Below are positions 1-11,109 of a DNA stretch of 64,000 bases, in pieces; the stretch's first letter is position 1, and the number at the start of each line of letters is the position of its first letter. Source of the DNA: Russula earlei (taxonomy: Eukaryota > Basidiomycota > Agaricomycetes > Russulales > Russulaceae); assembly GCA_025769875.1 (NCBI GenBank), contig JAGFNK010000006.1:62001-126000 (forward strand), read 5' to 3'. The translations under genes and the position numbers were made by a program. The notes under the pieces were generated by a model. That model was not told the DNA's origin, made no database searches, and worked only from the letters and a program-made list of their open reading frames with translations.

Positions 1-690
1 AGTGAGGGTCAAAAGGGCTGTATCTTGTTATGCATGTTATCTATGCATGTTTATGTGTATGCCTATGCTACTCTACAGAGTAGCTAGTGGGTTTATATAC
101 ATCAAGACCAGGGCTAGGCTAAACTAGAAGAGGAAGAAGGGAGAGTCCCAAAAGACAGTAGCATGTACAAAGGGACAGGTCTGAGAGAGTGGGTATGTAC
201 TGTAAAGGGTGTATGAGGTGTTACTGGTGGCAACAAGTGGGCACTAGTTGGCATGGCTGAAATGCTGCACAGGGGTGGTTGGCTGGCTCTTGAGCATTGG
301 GGGGCTTTGCCTGATGAGGCAGTGGCAGGTGAGCATGCAGGTGTGGGCGTCAAAGTGAGTGTGCAGGCAGGCGTTGAAGTGAGCAGCAGTGGGCAAGGTG
401 TGTGCATCAAAGGCAAGAGGTGGAGGGCAAGGTGGCATGTGTGCATGACTGGTGGTGGGAGAGGGAGTTGTGTGGCATGTGTGTTGGGTGTTCATGCCTG
501 TTGTTCAACTGCTGGCTGGTTTCTCATGGTGGGTGGCACTTTGTCAGACTGGCCTGTTCCACAGCCAAGCTTGCAAGTTGCCTTACAATGGCTAAGGCTT
601 GGCTTTAAATGGCTCAGGCTTTCAAAATCATGGGCCATCACCACAAGGGCAGCTTTCACATCAGGAAAAAATGAAAATGCTATGTAGCGC
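1..690 (-). repeat. LTR-like repeat, family C, copy 1 (CpG-depleted)
   Basis: In reverse complement this stretch matches 2,290-2,860 over several hundred bases. Shared landmarks are a CCTCATCAGGC block, a GGCCATGCCAACTAGTGCCCAC-like block and a TATATAAA promoter-like motif followed by a CTACTCTGTAG palindrome (around 60-100). The same TATA-plus-palindrome arrangement occurs in the family B repeats at 8,223, 16,859 and 25,915. It is probably a solo LTR or LTR fragment. The left edge runs out of the window and the right edge near 690 is approximate. There are very few CpG dinucleotides here compared with the 2,290 copy. The open frames inside are not credible genes. Confidence 0.6.
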
Positions 691-1010
691 TATATAGCTA
701 CCATAGCATCTGTAGCAACTTTACAACCATCAAGGTTTCATGCCTACATAGCAACCACCAAACTCTATATAGCTGCCACCAGGGTTATATAGAGCACCAT
801 TGACTACATTTCTTCTACCAATGCTACATAAATCATACAATGTTATATCAACAACATAAATATACATTTCTTCCCATCATCAACCATACCTATGTAGCCA
901 ACCACATGCTTATGTTCTACCGATTGCAACATTGTTATGATAAACAACTCAGGCACTTAAATTCACACAAATGTCAGGAAACAATATATATTTCACATAT
1001 CAACGCTAAC
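691..1010. other. AT-rich stretch, no gene seen
   Basis: AT-rich sequence full of TATATAG and CTACATAG motifs, resembling 3,200-3,370. It may be the decayed edge of the same repeat. No open frame or RNA gene is supported. Confidence 0.4.
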
Positions 1011-2289
1011 TAATATTTTTGAACTACAGTCGGATACTCGCCTCCACGGCGCTGTTCTGGCTCTCATGTGTGGCACTTCTTGGGACTGCGCCCATAGCTG
1101 TCAGTCGTCATTTGTGTATGCGTTCTAAGTGGCATCTCGTCATCGCTCCATATGTCCATTTCTCCCCCCAAGCACTTCACGAAAGGCCAGAGAGTATGAG
1201 AGAGTGCACAAAAACAAAAAGGAATAACGCACCTGTTCACTGTTCATCAGCCTGTGCCCGGGAGCGAGGGCCACCTTCTCTCATTTCTTGGACTTGGACA
1301 GTGGTGTCAGTGGCATTGTCGTGGTAAGAGGAGGCATCAAGGACGATGCAGAAGACGGCACCAGGGTACAGGTGAGTCAAGACGTGAACGTGTGTTCAAC
1401 GTTTTAAAGCCACACGAAGCCTGTGCAAAGGAAAGCAGAGGGGAGTGACAAAAAAATGAAAAGCGAAAAAAAGGGGGGGAAAGGGTAACCGCACAGAATG
1501 CGTAAGACACTCATTGAAGACACCGAGCATGGTTGTACTTGTCACTGTGACAGTGAGATTGCACAAGTAAAAGGAAACCCGAAACGCACATTGGCGAGAC
1601 CTAGGGAGAGGGTCGCACTTTTGTTTTCTGTGATGTGCCCATCCCCTGAAATACCATTTCCTCCATGCAGGGAGCTCACTTTCGGTTCAAGCGTACTTTA
1701 CCTTCAAGCAACGCGTGTTTTCCCCCACGCGCAATTTTAGTTAAGTTGTTTGTGTGCATTTTTTTTTCTTTCACTTAAATACAAGTCCTCTCATATGTTG
1801 TTGTCGTCCCCATCATCACCACTGCAGTGACACAGAAGAAGGGAGTGAGAAGGCAGCTTGAAGGCCAACAAGAGGCTGTTTAGTAGGAAGGAGAGGGGAG
1901 ATGATGAGAGAGTGCGTGAAAACAAAACAAAAAACGCACCCATGGAAACAACATGGCACGGGAAAACTCAAAAACTCAAATGACTTGGGTAATAGCCGGT
2001 GGAAACTTGATGAAACTGGCAGCTTGGGAGTCTTGAACTGGGACCATGGGGAAGGAAGAGTGGGCAGGAGAGGGGAAAGAGGGGAAGAATGACGGCAAAA
2101 GAAAATGAACGCGATTAGTAAAAATGAAGAGGCCATTGTCAAAAAAGGTTTGAAGTCGACAAGTTGCACATGTTGGCCTTTTTTACCTTGTGCCTTGCCA
2201 TCACACCATCTCATTGTATAACAAGCAAGCAGCATTTTTCACGCGTGACCACTCTCACTTGCATGCTCCCCTCCCCTCTCCTTTGCACT
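1011..2289. other. Unassigned CpG-containing segment between inverted LTR-like repeats
   Basis: This segment has normal CpG content, unlike its surroundings. It contains a roughly 40-bp direct repeat at about 1,195-1,240 and 1,900-1,942 (ATGAGAGAGTGC followed by an AAAACAAAA tract and AACGCACC). Short frames are open on both strands but none looks like a known protein. It could be the interior of a retroelement or a relic of host sequence. Confidence 0.35.
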
Positions 2290-2860
2290 GTAAGGTGAGT
2301 TGCGGGCTTGGATGTGGATCACAGCGGACTGGCCAATGCTGACCAAGTGTCACCCACACCCACCGCGAGAGACAAGTCAACAAGTCAACAGCCAAACGCC
2401 CGACACGCGCTCCCTCTCTCCACCACATCACACACACAAGCACACCACGCCCTCCGCCTCTCGCCTCCAATTGCACACACTCGCTCCTCCACCTCCAACG
2501 TCGCTACCACCCATGCACACCCGTACGCATACCCCCACGCTCACCCCCACACACATGCTCGCCCGCATGCCTGCCACAGCCTCATCAGGCAGAAGTCCCC
2601 AATGCTCGAGACCTGGCCAACCACCCCTTCACAGCATTTCGGCCACGCCAACTAGTGCCCACTCGTTGCTACAGCCCCCTTTACTATACCCTTCCAAAGC
2701 CTAGCTTCATTACACCTGTCACCTCAACGCCGCGATCACATGCATCCATACCCATTTATCTCAGAATACATTTACCTCTCTTTAGCTACCCTCATTCTAG
2801 GATACCATTTAGTCTAGCTCCAGTCCCAATGTACATAAAAACCAGCCTTCGTTTCTAGGA
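2290..2860 (+). repeat. LTR-like repeat, family C, copy 2 (CpG-retaining)
   Basis: Inverted relative to copy 1 at 1-690 and alignable to it. It keeps many CpG sites where copy 1 has TpG or CpA. It ends in a GTACATAAAAACCAG stretch that corresponds to the TATA region of the other copy. No 5-bp target duplication was found at the edges, so the ends are approximate. Confidence 0.55.
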
Positions 2861-3117
2861 TGAAGGCAAGAAAGGAAGGAAATAGAAAGAAAGCAAGCAA
2901 GCAAGAAACCCTTTTACCCCCACTTCAACCGACTCACGCATGCGGCCACCTCCCATCAGGAGAGGAGAGGCAAGAAAGAAAAACGGTGTCATCAGGGGAG
3001 AAGGAGAGGGGAAGGATGGGAAAGGGGAGAGTGGGTTGGGGAGGAGAGGAGAGGACAATATGCAGTGTAGCATGGCCACCATCAGTAAGGCTTGATAGTG
3101 CAATATAATTATAATAA

Positions 3118-3195
3118 CCAATAGTCTCCATAGTGCAATGTAATAAACTGATTGTCTCCATAGTGCAATGTAGTAAACTGATCATCTCCATAGAC
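3118..3195. repeat. Short tandem repeat, about 30-33 bp unit, three copies
   Basis: The unit GTCTCCATAGTGCAATGTA plus a TAAACTGAT spacer occurs twice in full, with a partial third copy starting ATCTCCATAG. It lies in AT-rich repeat relic sequence. Confidence 0.7.
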
Positions 3196-3499
3196 AACCA
3201 TAATTTCAGTCATCCTACATAGTGATATGTAGACTTGGTTTCATCTACTGTGCCTACATAAATATAGTCATAAACTACTGGAACTACATTGAGCAATATA
3301 GACTTACTATGATGCTATAGAGCACTACATAGTATGTTGTTGTGCTATGGTGTCTATGGTGTCTACAGAATTAAGCGGTGTCTATGGACCGGACTGGTTT
3401 TTCCTGATGCAGCTGGCTTAAGCCCAGCTCAGGCTAAAGCCACAGCTTGTTACCAGAGCAAGTAAAGCTGCTATTGGATAATGTGGCCATAGGAAATGG

Positions 3500-5632
3500 G
3501 ACATTAGAACAATCTGTAGCCTGCTCTCTTCTCTTCTTGTTCAACATCAGTCTGATAATTACTCTGAGATTCTCTCCCTCCTTCATTTGTCCTATGATTG
3601 GGGCTCTTGACAACCTAGCAAGCATGTGCTCATGGAGGGGCTGAATGCTATGCTTCAACTCACAGGGCAAGATGCACAATACATTATTGTTGATGTGCTT
3701 GATGAGTGCACAAATGTTTTCAGGTACTCTACATCATGGGAACAAGCATGCAACTTTGCATAAGGGACATCTGAATATTGTGCTGCTCCTGCTGGAATGT
3801 GGCACTGACATGGAGTCTTGGGGCACCCTGTGTCAAACTCCATTACATATAGCATCACACTATGGATATACTGAGGTCATGCAGTTGCTAATTGCCTATG
3901 GTGCAGATGTGAGCACAGAGAAGGCCAGGAGATGCCACCATATGTAGCATCAAGAAATGGAAGACTGGAGACAGCAAAGGTGCTATTGGAGCATGAAGCA
4001 GATGCAAATCATGGGAGCAATGTTGGCAGGACTCCACTGCACACTGCATCAGAAAATGGGCATGACCATGTTGCTTGGCTCCTGCTTTATCACACTGCAT
4101 GTGATGGTAACTAGCTGTGTCAGTTCTTAAGCCTGAAGTCAAATTGGTAGTGAAGTGCATTCAGGTGAACAGGCTAATTCCTGTTGTAAAGAGTAAGGAT
4201 CCCTGCAGTGGTCAAAGTGTTTTATGCTAAGCAGGTTATGGCCAATAGACCCTTCCTAGTACAATTCAGTCCATTGAGAAGCTAGGGTAAGTTGTAAATG
4301 GGATAGACTAGGGCTGGTTCCACTAGCTATATGCAATTAGGAGCTCTGTTACCCTAAGCAACACAGAGAGAAGGTAAGTAGATAGAGGTTTGAAGGAGAA
4401 GAGCTCTTCTCAGTAGAGACTCTTAGGGGAGGAAGGGATAGGGAGAGAGTAGATGGTGGATGGTGTGTGTGTGTGAAGAGTTGATGAAATGGAGAGGTGG
4501 ATGTGGTTTGAGGATTAGGAGTGAGGTGGGTTGCAGGCCAATATGTTTGGACAAGAGTAGGTTGGATTCTACAAGAGACCAAGCTTAGGGCTTTGGTCAC
4601 AAAGTACTGGGTTTATATATACAGGAGAAGCACAGCAATTGCTGCACTTTGACTGTGCTACTAGTATAGTAGGAGTCATAATAAATAGGAGTCATAGACA
4701 TGAGGCCATGAATGAGTCAGAACCAAATGACTGTGCTGCACAGTAGATGCACAGCATTGCACAGTTGAAACTAAGAAGCAAATATAAAAGGAAAGAGAAC
4801 CAAACAAAGGGAAAGTAACAGCAATCCAGTGTTACCTGGACATGTATGGATCACATGATAACAGAGAAAGGATCACAAGACATAAGAGATCATGAGACCA
4901 GTAAGTAAAGGGACATACAAAGGCAAGCAGTCCATAGCAAAAGGTAAGAAGTAAATGCAAAAGGAAAATGTTGTAACACTGCAAATGTCAATGCACAGGA
5001 CATTGAACTGAAAAATCTGTTGTACCAAGTGTCAGCCACTGGAAATGTGACCTCAAGCACTGAGTGAATGTGAATGCACAAGACCTGTGAGGATGGACAG
5101 TGCTGCATGAATGGACGAGACAGGAATGCATGGGGCTCATGCATGTGCTGCTCAACCTGGAGGCAGATGCAAATGCTCAGGGAGGAGGGACCTGGGGACT
5201 GACAGCCAGATGTGGACTCTGCTGTATGATGGAGGTGTCACAATTGGGACATCTGGAGATCATACACCTGTTGCTTGATCAAGGCATTGACATGAACACA
5301 CAGAGAATGGTGGGATGATGCCCAACAGATTGCAATGAAGGAACAGTGTTGCATGATGCAGCACAGTCAGGACATCTCAAGGTTGCACACCTGCTGCTCA
5401 ATTGGGGCATGGACATAAATGCACAGGGAAGGGCACTCTTGACAGCATTGCACCTTGCTGCAGACAGTGGACTCCACCAGGTCATGCAGCTTTTGCTAGA
5501 GAAGGGTGGAGAGCTGCAGGCATGCAACCAAAAGGGTGAGATGCCCTTCCAGGTGGCATTGACAAAGGACCACCACCATGAAGTCACATGGTTGTTGAGT
5601 GAGCACATTTGGTCTGATCCATGTTGTCATGA
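3500..5632 (+). pseudogene. NACHT-ankyrin (NLR-like) pseudogene, split by a solo LTR
   Basis: Around 3,520-3,715 one frame reads through a region ending in YIIVDVLDECTN, which resembles the Walker B segment of NACHT-type STAND NTPases. It is interrupted by a TGA where CGA (Arg) fits. Further on, fragments in shifted frames give ankyrin repeats: TPLHIASHYGYTEVMQLL near 3,840, TPLHTASENGHDHVAWLL near 4,033, and LHDAAQSGHLKVAHLLL near 5,350. A solo LTR (4,100-4,978) with target duplication CTGCA splits the ankyrin part, and removing it restores the reading frame across the join. Fungal NACHT-ankyrin proteins are thought to act in non-self recognition and cell death. This copy has several stops and frame changes and very few CpG sites, so it is dead. 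Extent at both ends is approximate. Confidence 0.7.
4100..4978 (+). mobile_element. Solo LTR, family D, copy 1 (TSD CTGCA)
   Basis: Begins TGTGATGGTAACTAGC and ends AATGTTGTAACA. It is flanked by exact 5-bp duplications CTGCA (4,095-4,099 and 4,979-4,983). It matches the second copy at 11,222-17,992 once the Copia element inside that copy is discounted. There are no internal retroelement genes, so this is a solo LTR left by LTR-LTR recombination. It interrupts the NACHT-ankyrin pseudogene. Confidence 0.9.
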
Positions 5633-5739
5633 CCTAGGCCCAACATGGTCAGTTAAGTTTGGTTGGTCAAAGATGTCAAAAAGGTCAAAAAGGTTGGACC
5701 AGGTCAAAAGGGTGCATGTGAAATTACCAAATTAGGGAA

Positions 5740-6004
5740 TAAGCTACATAATCAAACTATTGTTGCCATTGATATCATTGTTAGATGGGAGATGTGATGT
5801 CTCAATGCCAGGAAGAGTTGGTTGGCAAGAGAATGCAAGTGGATGGTCATGATGGGTGGTATGTTCTCCTTGCCAAGGCTTGTGTTGAGTGCCATGCTAG
5901 CCATGTCCCAGATTTCAGGTGCCACAAGTATGAAGGTACATAGGTGAGGAAGCATGTGTTGCTTTGACTTGCCTATGATTGACTTCACACCACCACCACA
6001 TCAT
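5740..6004. other. Repeat-like DNA, no gene seen
   Basis: CpG-poor sequence following the ankyrin pseudogene. No frame or repeat boundary can be supported. Confidence 0.3.
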
Positions 6005-6009
6005 TGAGC

Positions 6010-6257
6010 TGTTGGACGTGCAGCCGCTAAGTGCCACGTGAACGGACAATCTGGACCATATGTGTAAATAATTAGAATAATTTAGTTTTTGTGTTTGTTT
6101 CCTCAGTCTTTTACACACAAGACTGAGGTCAGTACTACACATTCCTTTACACTCCTTTAAAGCTAATGCTGTACATAGCTATCATCCCTATAGGTTAGAT
6201 AACTAACCAATAGTCTTTTACACACAAGACTGAGCTATCATCCCTATAGCTCCAACA
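6010..6257 (+). mobile_element. Solo LTR, family E, 248 bp (TSD TGAGC)
   Basis: Starts TGTTGGACGTGC and ends TAGCTCCAACA, with exact TGAGC duplications at 6,005-6,009 and 6,258-6,262. Inside, the palindromic motif CAGTCTTTTACACACAAGAC occurs twice (about 6,104 and 6,210). Some CpG sites are retained, so it may be younger than the surrounding repeats. Its strand is arbitrary. Confidence 0.85.
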
Positions 6258-6262
6258 TGAGC

Positions 6263-7216
6263 TACTAGTCAGTGAGTATGCTTTGACTCCCTAATAAACA
6301 GATCAACCTACCATAGATATGAAGCTCTTCCTCTGAGCATGTCACACACAACCCTGCTGCAACTGCACGAACATCAGCCTCTCATAGTCCTCTGATTTTG
6401 GCATTCAAGCAAGCTTTGCACCATGCATTGTTAGCTGACTGATTCTGTCCATGTTGTTTTTTGTCCATGTAGAAGTGGTTCCATGCCCAACTGTTCAGGC
6501 TGCTCATGAAGAAGGAATGATAAATTTCACATTTAACTTTCTTGATATAAGTACAAGGTCACCTTAGGATTTCAACATTGAAAGGGTCATCATTCATCTC
6601 ATCTCTCATGGATCTCAATAATGCAGTCACTGTTAGTTTCATGCTAGTCATCTTATCTGTATTTTTACAGATAATCTATAATCTTGACCATGTGGTCAAC
6701 ACAACCACAACATTTGGGACCTAGTTCAATTTGGTCTGGTCAGGTTTGACCCAACCTTCTTGACATGGTGTCAGCTTGACCCTGACAACACTGGGTCTGA
6801 TGCATAGAATCAGCCACCCCAGGTGTGTCCATAACATGAAGGCTTGCACAGAGGTGTGAATTCAGGCACCAAAAGCTGCAGCTTGGCCCACAGCCCCAGG
6901 CTTTCCATACCTCAAGCCTGATCTGTGAGCCATTCCAAGCCATTGACATGGCCCATGTCAGCTTGGCTCCTGCAGGCTCAGCCCTGGCCAACTTGCAGCT
7001 TTGAGCTGGGTGACCAACATCACTAGTTACATGTCTGTTACTTTCATGACATTTGTGACTGGAGAGATGGTAGTGAACTGGCAAGTTCCCCATAGGTGAT
7101 TATATAGTTGATATTTGGGTCACAACTTTCTAGAATTAGGATCAGTCTGAACAACTATTGACTTTTCAACTTTTTTGATTCTATAAAGACTTTACAAGGC
7201 TAAAAAATATTAATAT
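6263..7216. other. Decayed repeat DNA, including a relic related to the MITE at 30,819
   Basis: CpG-poor and without a credible gene. Positions about 7,028-7,095 match the interior of the inverted-repeat element at 31,615-31,690 (shared GACATTTGTGACTGG and GGCAAGTTCCCCATAGGTGAT). Confidence 0.45.
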
Positions 7217-7420
7217 TTATGTGGTTTTCCTGATGCTCATGGAAGGGTCAGTGTTGACAAAGATGGTATTGTGGCAAGCAGGCCCCTTCCTCCAAGATTT
7301 CACAGTGCATATACACTCACAACATATTCTGCCAATGCCTGAGATGTTGCTGGGTGCATAGAATGTGGCAATGGCCAAAGGGTAGATAGTTATCTTGCCA
7401 TAAAATATAGGGAGGTCAGA
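7217..7420 (-). pseudogene. Fragment resembling a Plavaka/CACTA-type transposase
   Basis: The minus strand encodes a short segment with IYPLAIATFYAPSNISGIG followed by WRKGPACHNTIFVNTDPSM. It resembles, from memory, a conserved C-terminal stretch in proteins annotated as Plavaka transposases of mushroom-forming fungi. Nothing upstream or downstream continues the protein, so it is a relic. The family assignment is a recollection and should be treated as moderate. Confidence 0.4.
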
Positions 7421-7462
7421 AACACTAATAGGAGCAGTCAATGTAGGGCAATTATTGCACAA

Positions 7463-7975
7463 TTAAGTTGCTGATTATTGAGCACTTAATTGCTTCAAAA
7501 ATCATGCAACCTTTGACTGTCATGATTTTTCATTTCAATTATTGCATAAATTTGCCTGGATTCTCAAAAATTTACTCCCACTGGCTGGGAAATTCACATG
7601 ATATGTACCCACATCCCTGCACCTCCACACATTCCTCCTTCCCATCATCCTTCATCCCTCTCCTTATCCCTCCAACTGTCATCCTTCCTTTCTCCTTCTC
7701 TCTCACATTCCCCTTTTGATGCCATCATCACTGCATTCCCCACTTTATGCCCAGGAACAGCAAAAATGGCTCAATTCAATCACCACTGACATCACTCACC
7801 TTGCTGTTCAATGCCTCTGTCATTGGTCTTAGAGTTGGAGCTTAGCTCCTCCATGCATCAACCCATGGTACAATATCATTGCTGCCTCACCCATCTCATT
7901 TTTATACATCCCCTGTGCCACTAGTTTCTTTGTCTGCTCATGCTCCCCATCTATTCATCATTATGCTCTCACCTG
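7463..7975. other. Pyrimidine-rich repeat relic, no gene seen
   Basis: C/T-rich sequence leading into the tandem repeat. The open frames are low-complexity by-products. Confidence 0.3.
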
Positions 7976-8165
7976 TTGTCAACACCCTTTCATCTCACCC
8001 TGGCCCATTGTCAACACCCTTTCATCCCACTCTGGTCCATTGTCAACAGACACCCTTTCATCCTGCTCTTGCCTGTCATCAACAAACACCCTTTCATCCT
8101 GCTCTTGCCTGTCATCAACAAACACCCTTTCATCCCACTCTTACTGGTCATTGACTCCCTTCATC
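7976..8165. repeat. Tandem repeat, 32-36 bp unit, about five to six copies
   Basis: The core ACACCCTTTCATCC recurs with spacers such as TGCTCTTGCCTGTCATCAA. Units differ by small indels. It lies immediately upstream of a family B LTR. Confidence 0.8.
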
Positions 8166-8222
8166 CCACTCTCACCCTTCCCTCATTGTCTTTCAACTAT
8201 CATCCTCACCCCCACCACACAT

Positions 8223-8666
8223 TGTAAGAAAGATTATGGCTGGCCACAGAATCATGTGCAGAAATGCAATGCAACATGACATGACACCCTCCTCTCCCTT
8301 GCCACTGACCACATGCCCATGCTACCACCTCACACTCAACATCAAGACCTCAACTGCATTGCCCAGCCCTTGCCACCAACCACACACACATGCACACCAC
8401 TTCCCTCTCATTCCAGGCCATTTGCCACCAACCACACACCCATAACCTCACACCTGACATCAAGACTCCAACCATATCATACTCTGCATCACACACCCCT
8501 CACCACTGACCATGTACACCACACCCTGGCTCATGCAACACATTTGCATCTCAGGCCTTTCACCATGGTCTTGACACCCTTGCCCAGTCTCGATCCCATT
8601 CACCATTTCCTCTCCCTTTCATGCCTTTCATCTTTAGTACTTCCTCCCTGTATATAAAACTCTTAG
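8223..8666 (+). mobile_element. LTR, family B, copy 1, left part (CpG-stripped)
   Basis: Begins TGTAAGAAAGATTATGGCTGG and ends in TATATAAAACTCTTAG, where a family A LTR is inserted. The sequence resumes at 11,110 with CTTAGCTACTCTGTAGTAG. Compared with the copy at 16,859-17,564, almost every CpG in the first 70 bp is replaced by TpG or CpA, with few other changes. Confidence 0.8.
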
Positions 8667-8967
8667 TGTCATGAACCATTTCCTAGAGAGGGCCCTTGAA
8701 GGACCCTTCCTTATTAGAGGAAACCCAGCATCTATGATACCACCCTGTTCACTTGGACAAAAGGGGTGAGTAGAGGTGTCCACAATATCACATGTGCATT
8801 GTTGCATGAGCAATTCTCAGCACAATCAACATACAGCAAGCCCTACTTAGTGGCAACCCTTTCAGCAATACTAAGGACCTTAATAGAAGTATTAGGGTCA
8901 ACTCTAAGGACCCTAATAGAACTATATAAGGGGCCTTATGGACAACTCTATTCCCTGAATCAAACTA

Positions 8968-10587
8968 CAGTGACCCAAAAAACCGTTCAAATGTTTTGTA
9001 CATTTTCATTGTATTGACCATATCTAGAGAACCACTGCAGCTAATAATATGTAACTAGGTTTGTTTTCAAGCTCTACATCATAGCTTTGTAATGGTATAC
9101 TTTATACAGCATAAGCATAATTATTTAGGAATATATAAGGTATTTTTGCTGGTGTACCCATTTGAACAGTTTTTTGGCCTTGGTAAGTGAATTCATTATT
9201 TCTCAGATTAAGATTCATATTCTTTCCCCAGAGGGCTAAAATCGAACATGGAGGTCATGTGACCTATAATAAACTCAAACCATGTGCAAATAAGCCAAAA
9301 CAGCTGCTTCTTCTTCACCAACAACATCATGAAGTCTCTTCTTCCTCATGAAGTCAACTACATCATCTCCCTTCTCCAGGCCAACCATTCAGTTCATAAC
9401 ATTGCCAAGGCAGCACACAGAAGCATTGGTTCAATCACCAACATTCGCCAGAAATACCTTCCTGACCTTCCAAAGTCCTCTGGAGGTCGTCCTTCCAAGC
9501 TCTCTAACCTTGACATCCGCTTTGCCACACGCCTTCTTAGCTCTGGAGAAGCAGATACTGCTCCTCAGGTTGCTAGAAGGTTGGAGGTCATCAAAGAGTC
9601 CACTATCTCCAATCAGACCATTCGAAACTACCTTAACAAGGCAGGCTTGAAGGCAGTTACAAAGAAGAAGAGGCCTTACCTTAAACCAAGTCACTATAGG
9701 GCCAGAAAGGACTTTGCAGAAAAGTACCTATACTGGACTGTGGAGGACTGGAAGAGGGTAATTTGGTCAGATGAGACCAAAATCAATCATATGGGCTCAG
9801 ATGGCAAGAAATGGGCTTGGAAAAAAAGAGGAGAGCACCTTTCTGAATGCCTTGTTCAGCCAACAGTCAAACATGGAGGAGGTTCCTTGATGTTGTGGGG
9901 CTGCATGTCTTGGGAAGGAGCTGGGCATGCAGCAAAGATTGATGGAAAGATGGATGCTGAACTTTATTGCAGCATTTTGGAGGATGAACTACTTGCATCT
10001 ATCAAGTATTTCAAGAAGAAATGCAAAGATACCCTCTTTCAACAGGACAATGCCTCTATCCACAAGAGCAGGCTTGCCACATCTTGGTTCCAAGACCACA
10101 GAATTCAGGTCATGGACTGGCCAGCTCAATCCCCAGACCTCAATCCTATTGAGCATCTTTGGGCTCATCTCAAAAAGAAGCTTGCAGCTTATCCAACACC
10201 CCCTAAGGGAATCAATGAACTTTGGGAGCGCACACAGCTGGAATGGGAGGCCATTGATTGAACTGTTGTGCAGAATTTGATAGAAAGTATGCCTAGGAGG
10301 GTGGAAGAGGTGTTCAAAGCAAATGGAGGATACACAAACTACTAATTTTTGGCATATACCCTATTTAGATACCAAGGCAAAAAAACTGTTCAAATGGATA
10401 CACTGGAAGAAATACCTTATATCTTCTTACATAATTATGTTCATAGTATATATAGTATTTCATTACAAAGCTATGATGTAGAGCTTTAAAACAAGCCCAC
10501 TAACATGTTATCAGCTGCAGTGGTTCTCTAGATATGGTTAATACAATGAAAATGTACAAAACATTTGAACGGTTTTTTGGGTCACTG
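8968..10587 (+). mobile_element. Tc1/mariner-family DNA transposon with ~120-bp TIRs (TSD TA)
   Basis: The ends CAGTGACCCAAAAAACCGTTC and its inverted counterpart lie between TA dinucleotides at 8,966-8,967 and 10,588-10,589. The inverted repeats extend about 120 bp with few mismatches, down to the GCTTTGTAATG motif. The single gene inside encodes a DD34E transposase with one premature stop. The pre-insertion site survives in the family A copy at about 28,687-28,705. Confidence 0.93.
9329..10345 (+). pseudogene. Tc1-type DD34E transposase, one nonsense codon
   Basis: Cut-and-paste transposase for the surrounding element. The first ATG is at 9,329; an upstream frame extension has only a GTG. 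The order is an N-terminal helix-turn-helix region (about residues 5-100, with GGRPSKLS between the two halves), then the catalytic core. The catalytic acids are visible in WSDETKI, FQQDNASIHKS and SPDLNPIEHLW, and the second Asp and the Glu are 34 residues apart, as in the Tc1 family. A TGA at 10,259-10,261 sits where Arg (CGA) fits. After it the frame continues through SMPRRVEEVFKANGG to TAA at 10,343-10,345. The length of about 338 codons is normal for the family. The lesion fits CpG deamination, so activity was probably lost recently. Confidence 0.9.
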
Positions 10588-11109
10588 TACAAGTCCTCAG
10601 ATGACTGGCCCTAAACTAACTAACAGTAAATGAATCAGGTGCTTTGCATGTGTACTAAACAGTGAACATGTGGACACTAAAGACTCTTACTCATCAATAT
10701 GAGTCTTCTTACTCAGTAGCTTACTGAGCATGACTGAGCATGCTCAGTAAGCATACTCCAACTTCTTACTCATCTGTTAACTGTGCTTAATAACAAGGTT
10801 ATGACTTGTTCTCTATTTAGCAGTTCTCTTGTAGTATATAAGCGCTCAATAAAGTAGCAACAGTCTTCAGACTGTCCATTTGATTTGCAGCACTCTATTA
10901 CCAAGGGTACTCCTCTAGGACTGGCCTATCTAGCATGCTCTGGCTCTCTCTCTTTGTGATCACCTCTCACAGCCCATACCAGTTCCCCTCTGGTATTCAC
11001 TACTTGTTTGGACTGTCCTCTTTGCCAACTTCATCTTGGAGCTCAGTCAACTCATCTCCAAGTTCTTACCTCACTCTTGAACAGGATTGTTCAACAATGA
11101 GTCCCAACA

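Larger units (their letters stand above)
8667..11109 (+). mobile_element. Solo LTR, family A, copy 1 (TSD CTTAG), containing a Tc1 element
   Basis: Begins TGTCATGAACCATTTCC and ends GAGTCCCAACA, flanked by exact CTTAG duplications (8,662-8,666 and 11,110-11,114). Two relatives are at 24,718-29,134 (reverse) and 29,514-30,474. A 1,620-bp Tc1 transposon lies inside. The host LTR left after discounting it is about 820 bp, shorter than the 961-bp copy, so it also carries an internal deletion. Confidence 0.9.

Noticed and set aside
253..687. Plus-strand open frame of 144 codons at the window start
   Set aside because: It lies wholly in the family C repeat, does not resemble any protein, and has no relative of equal length in the second copy.
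1254..1448. Possible 3' end of a minus-strand gene near 1,270-1,330
   Set aside because: A short terminal peptide can be read, but nothing upstream continues it and another frame is equally open.
7976..8165. CRISPR-like array of regularly spaced repeats
   Set aside because: Units are contiguous and diverged without unique spacers, and the genome is eukaryotic. It is a simple tandem repeat.
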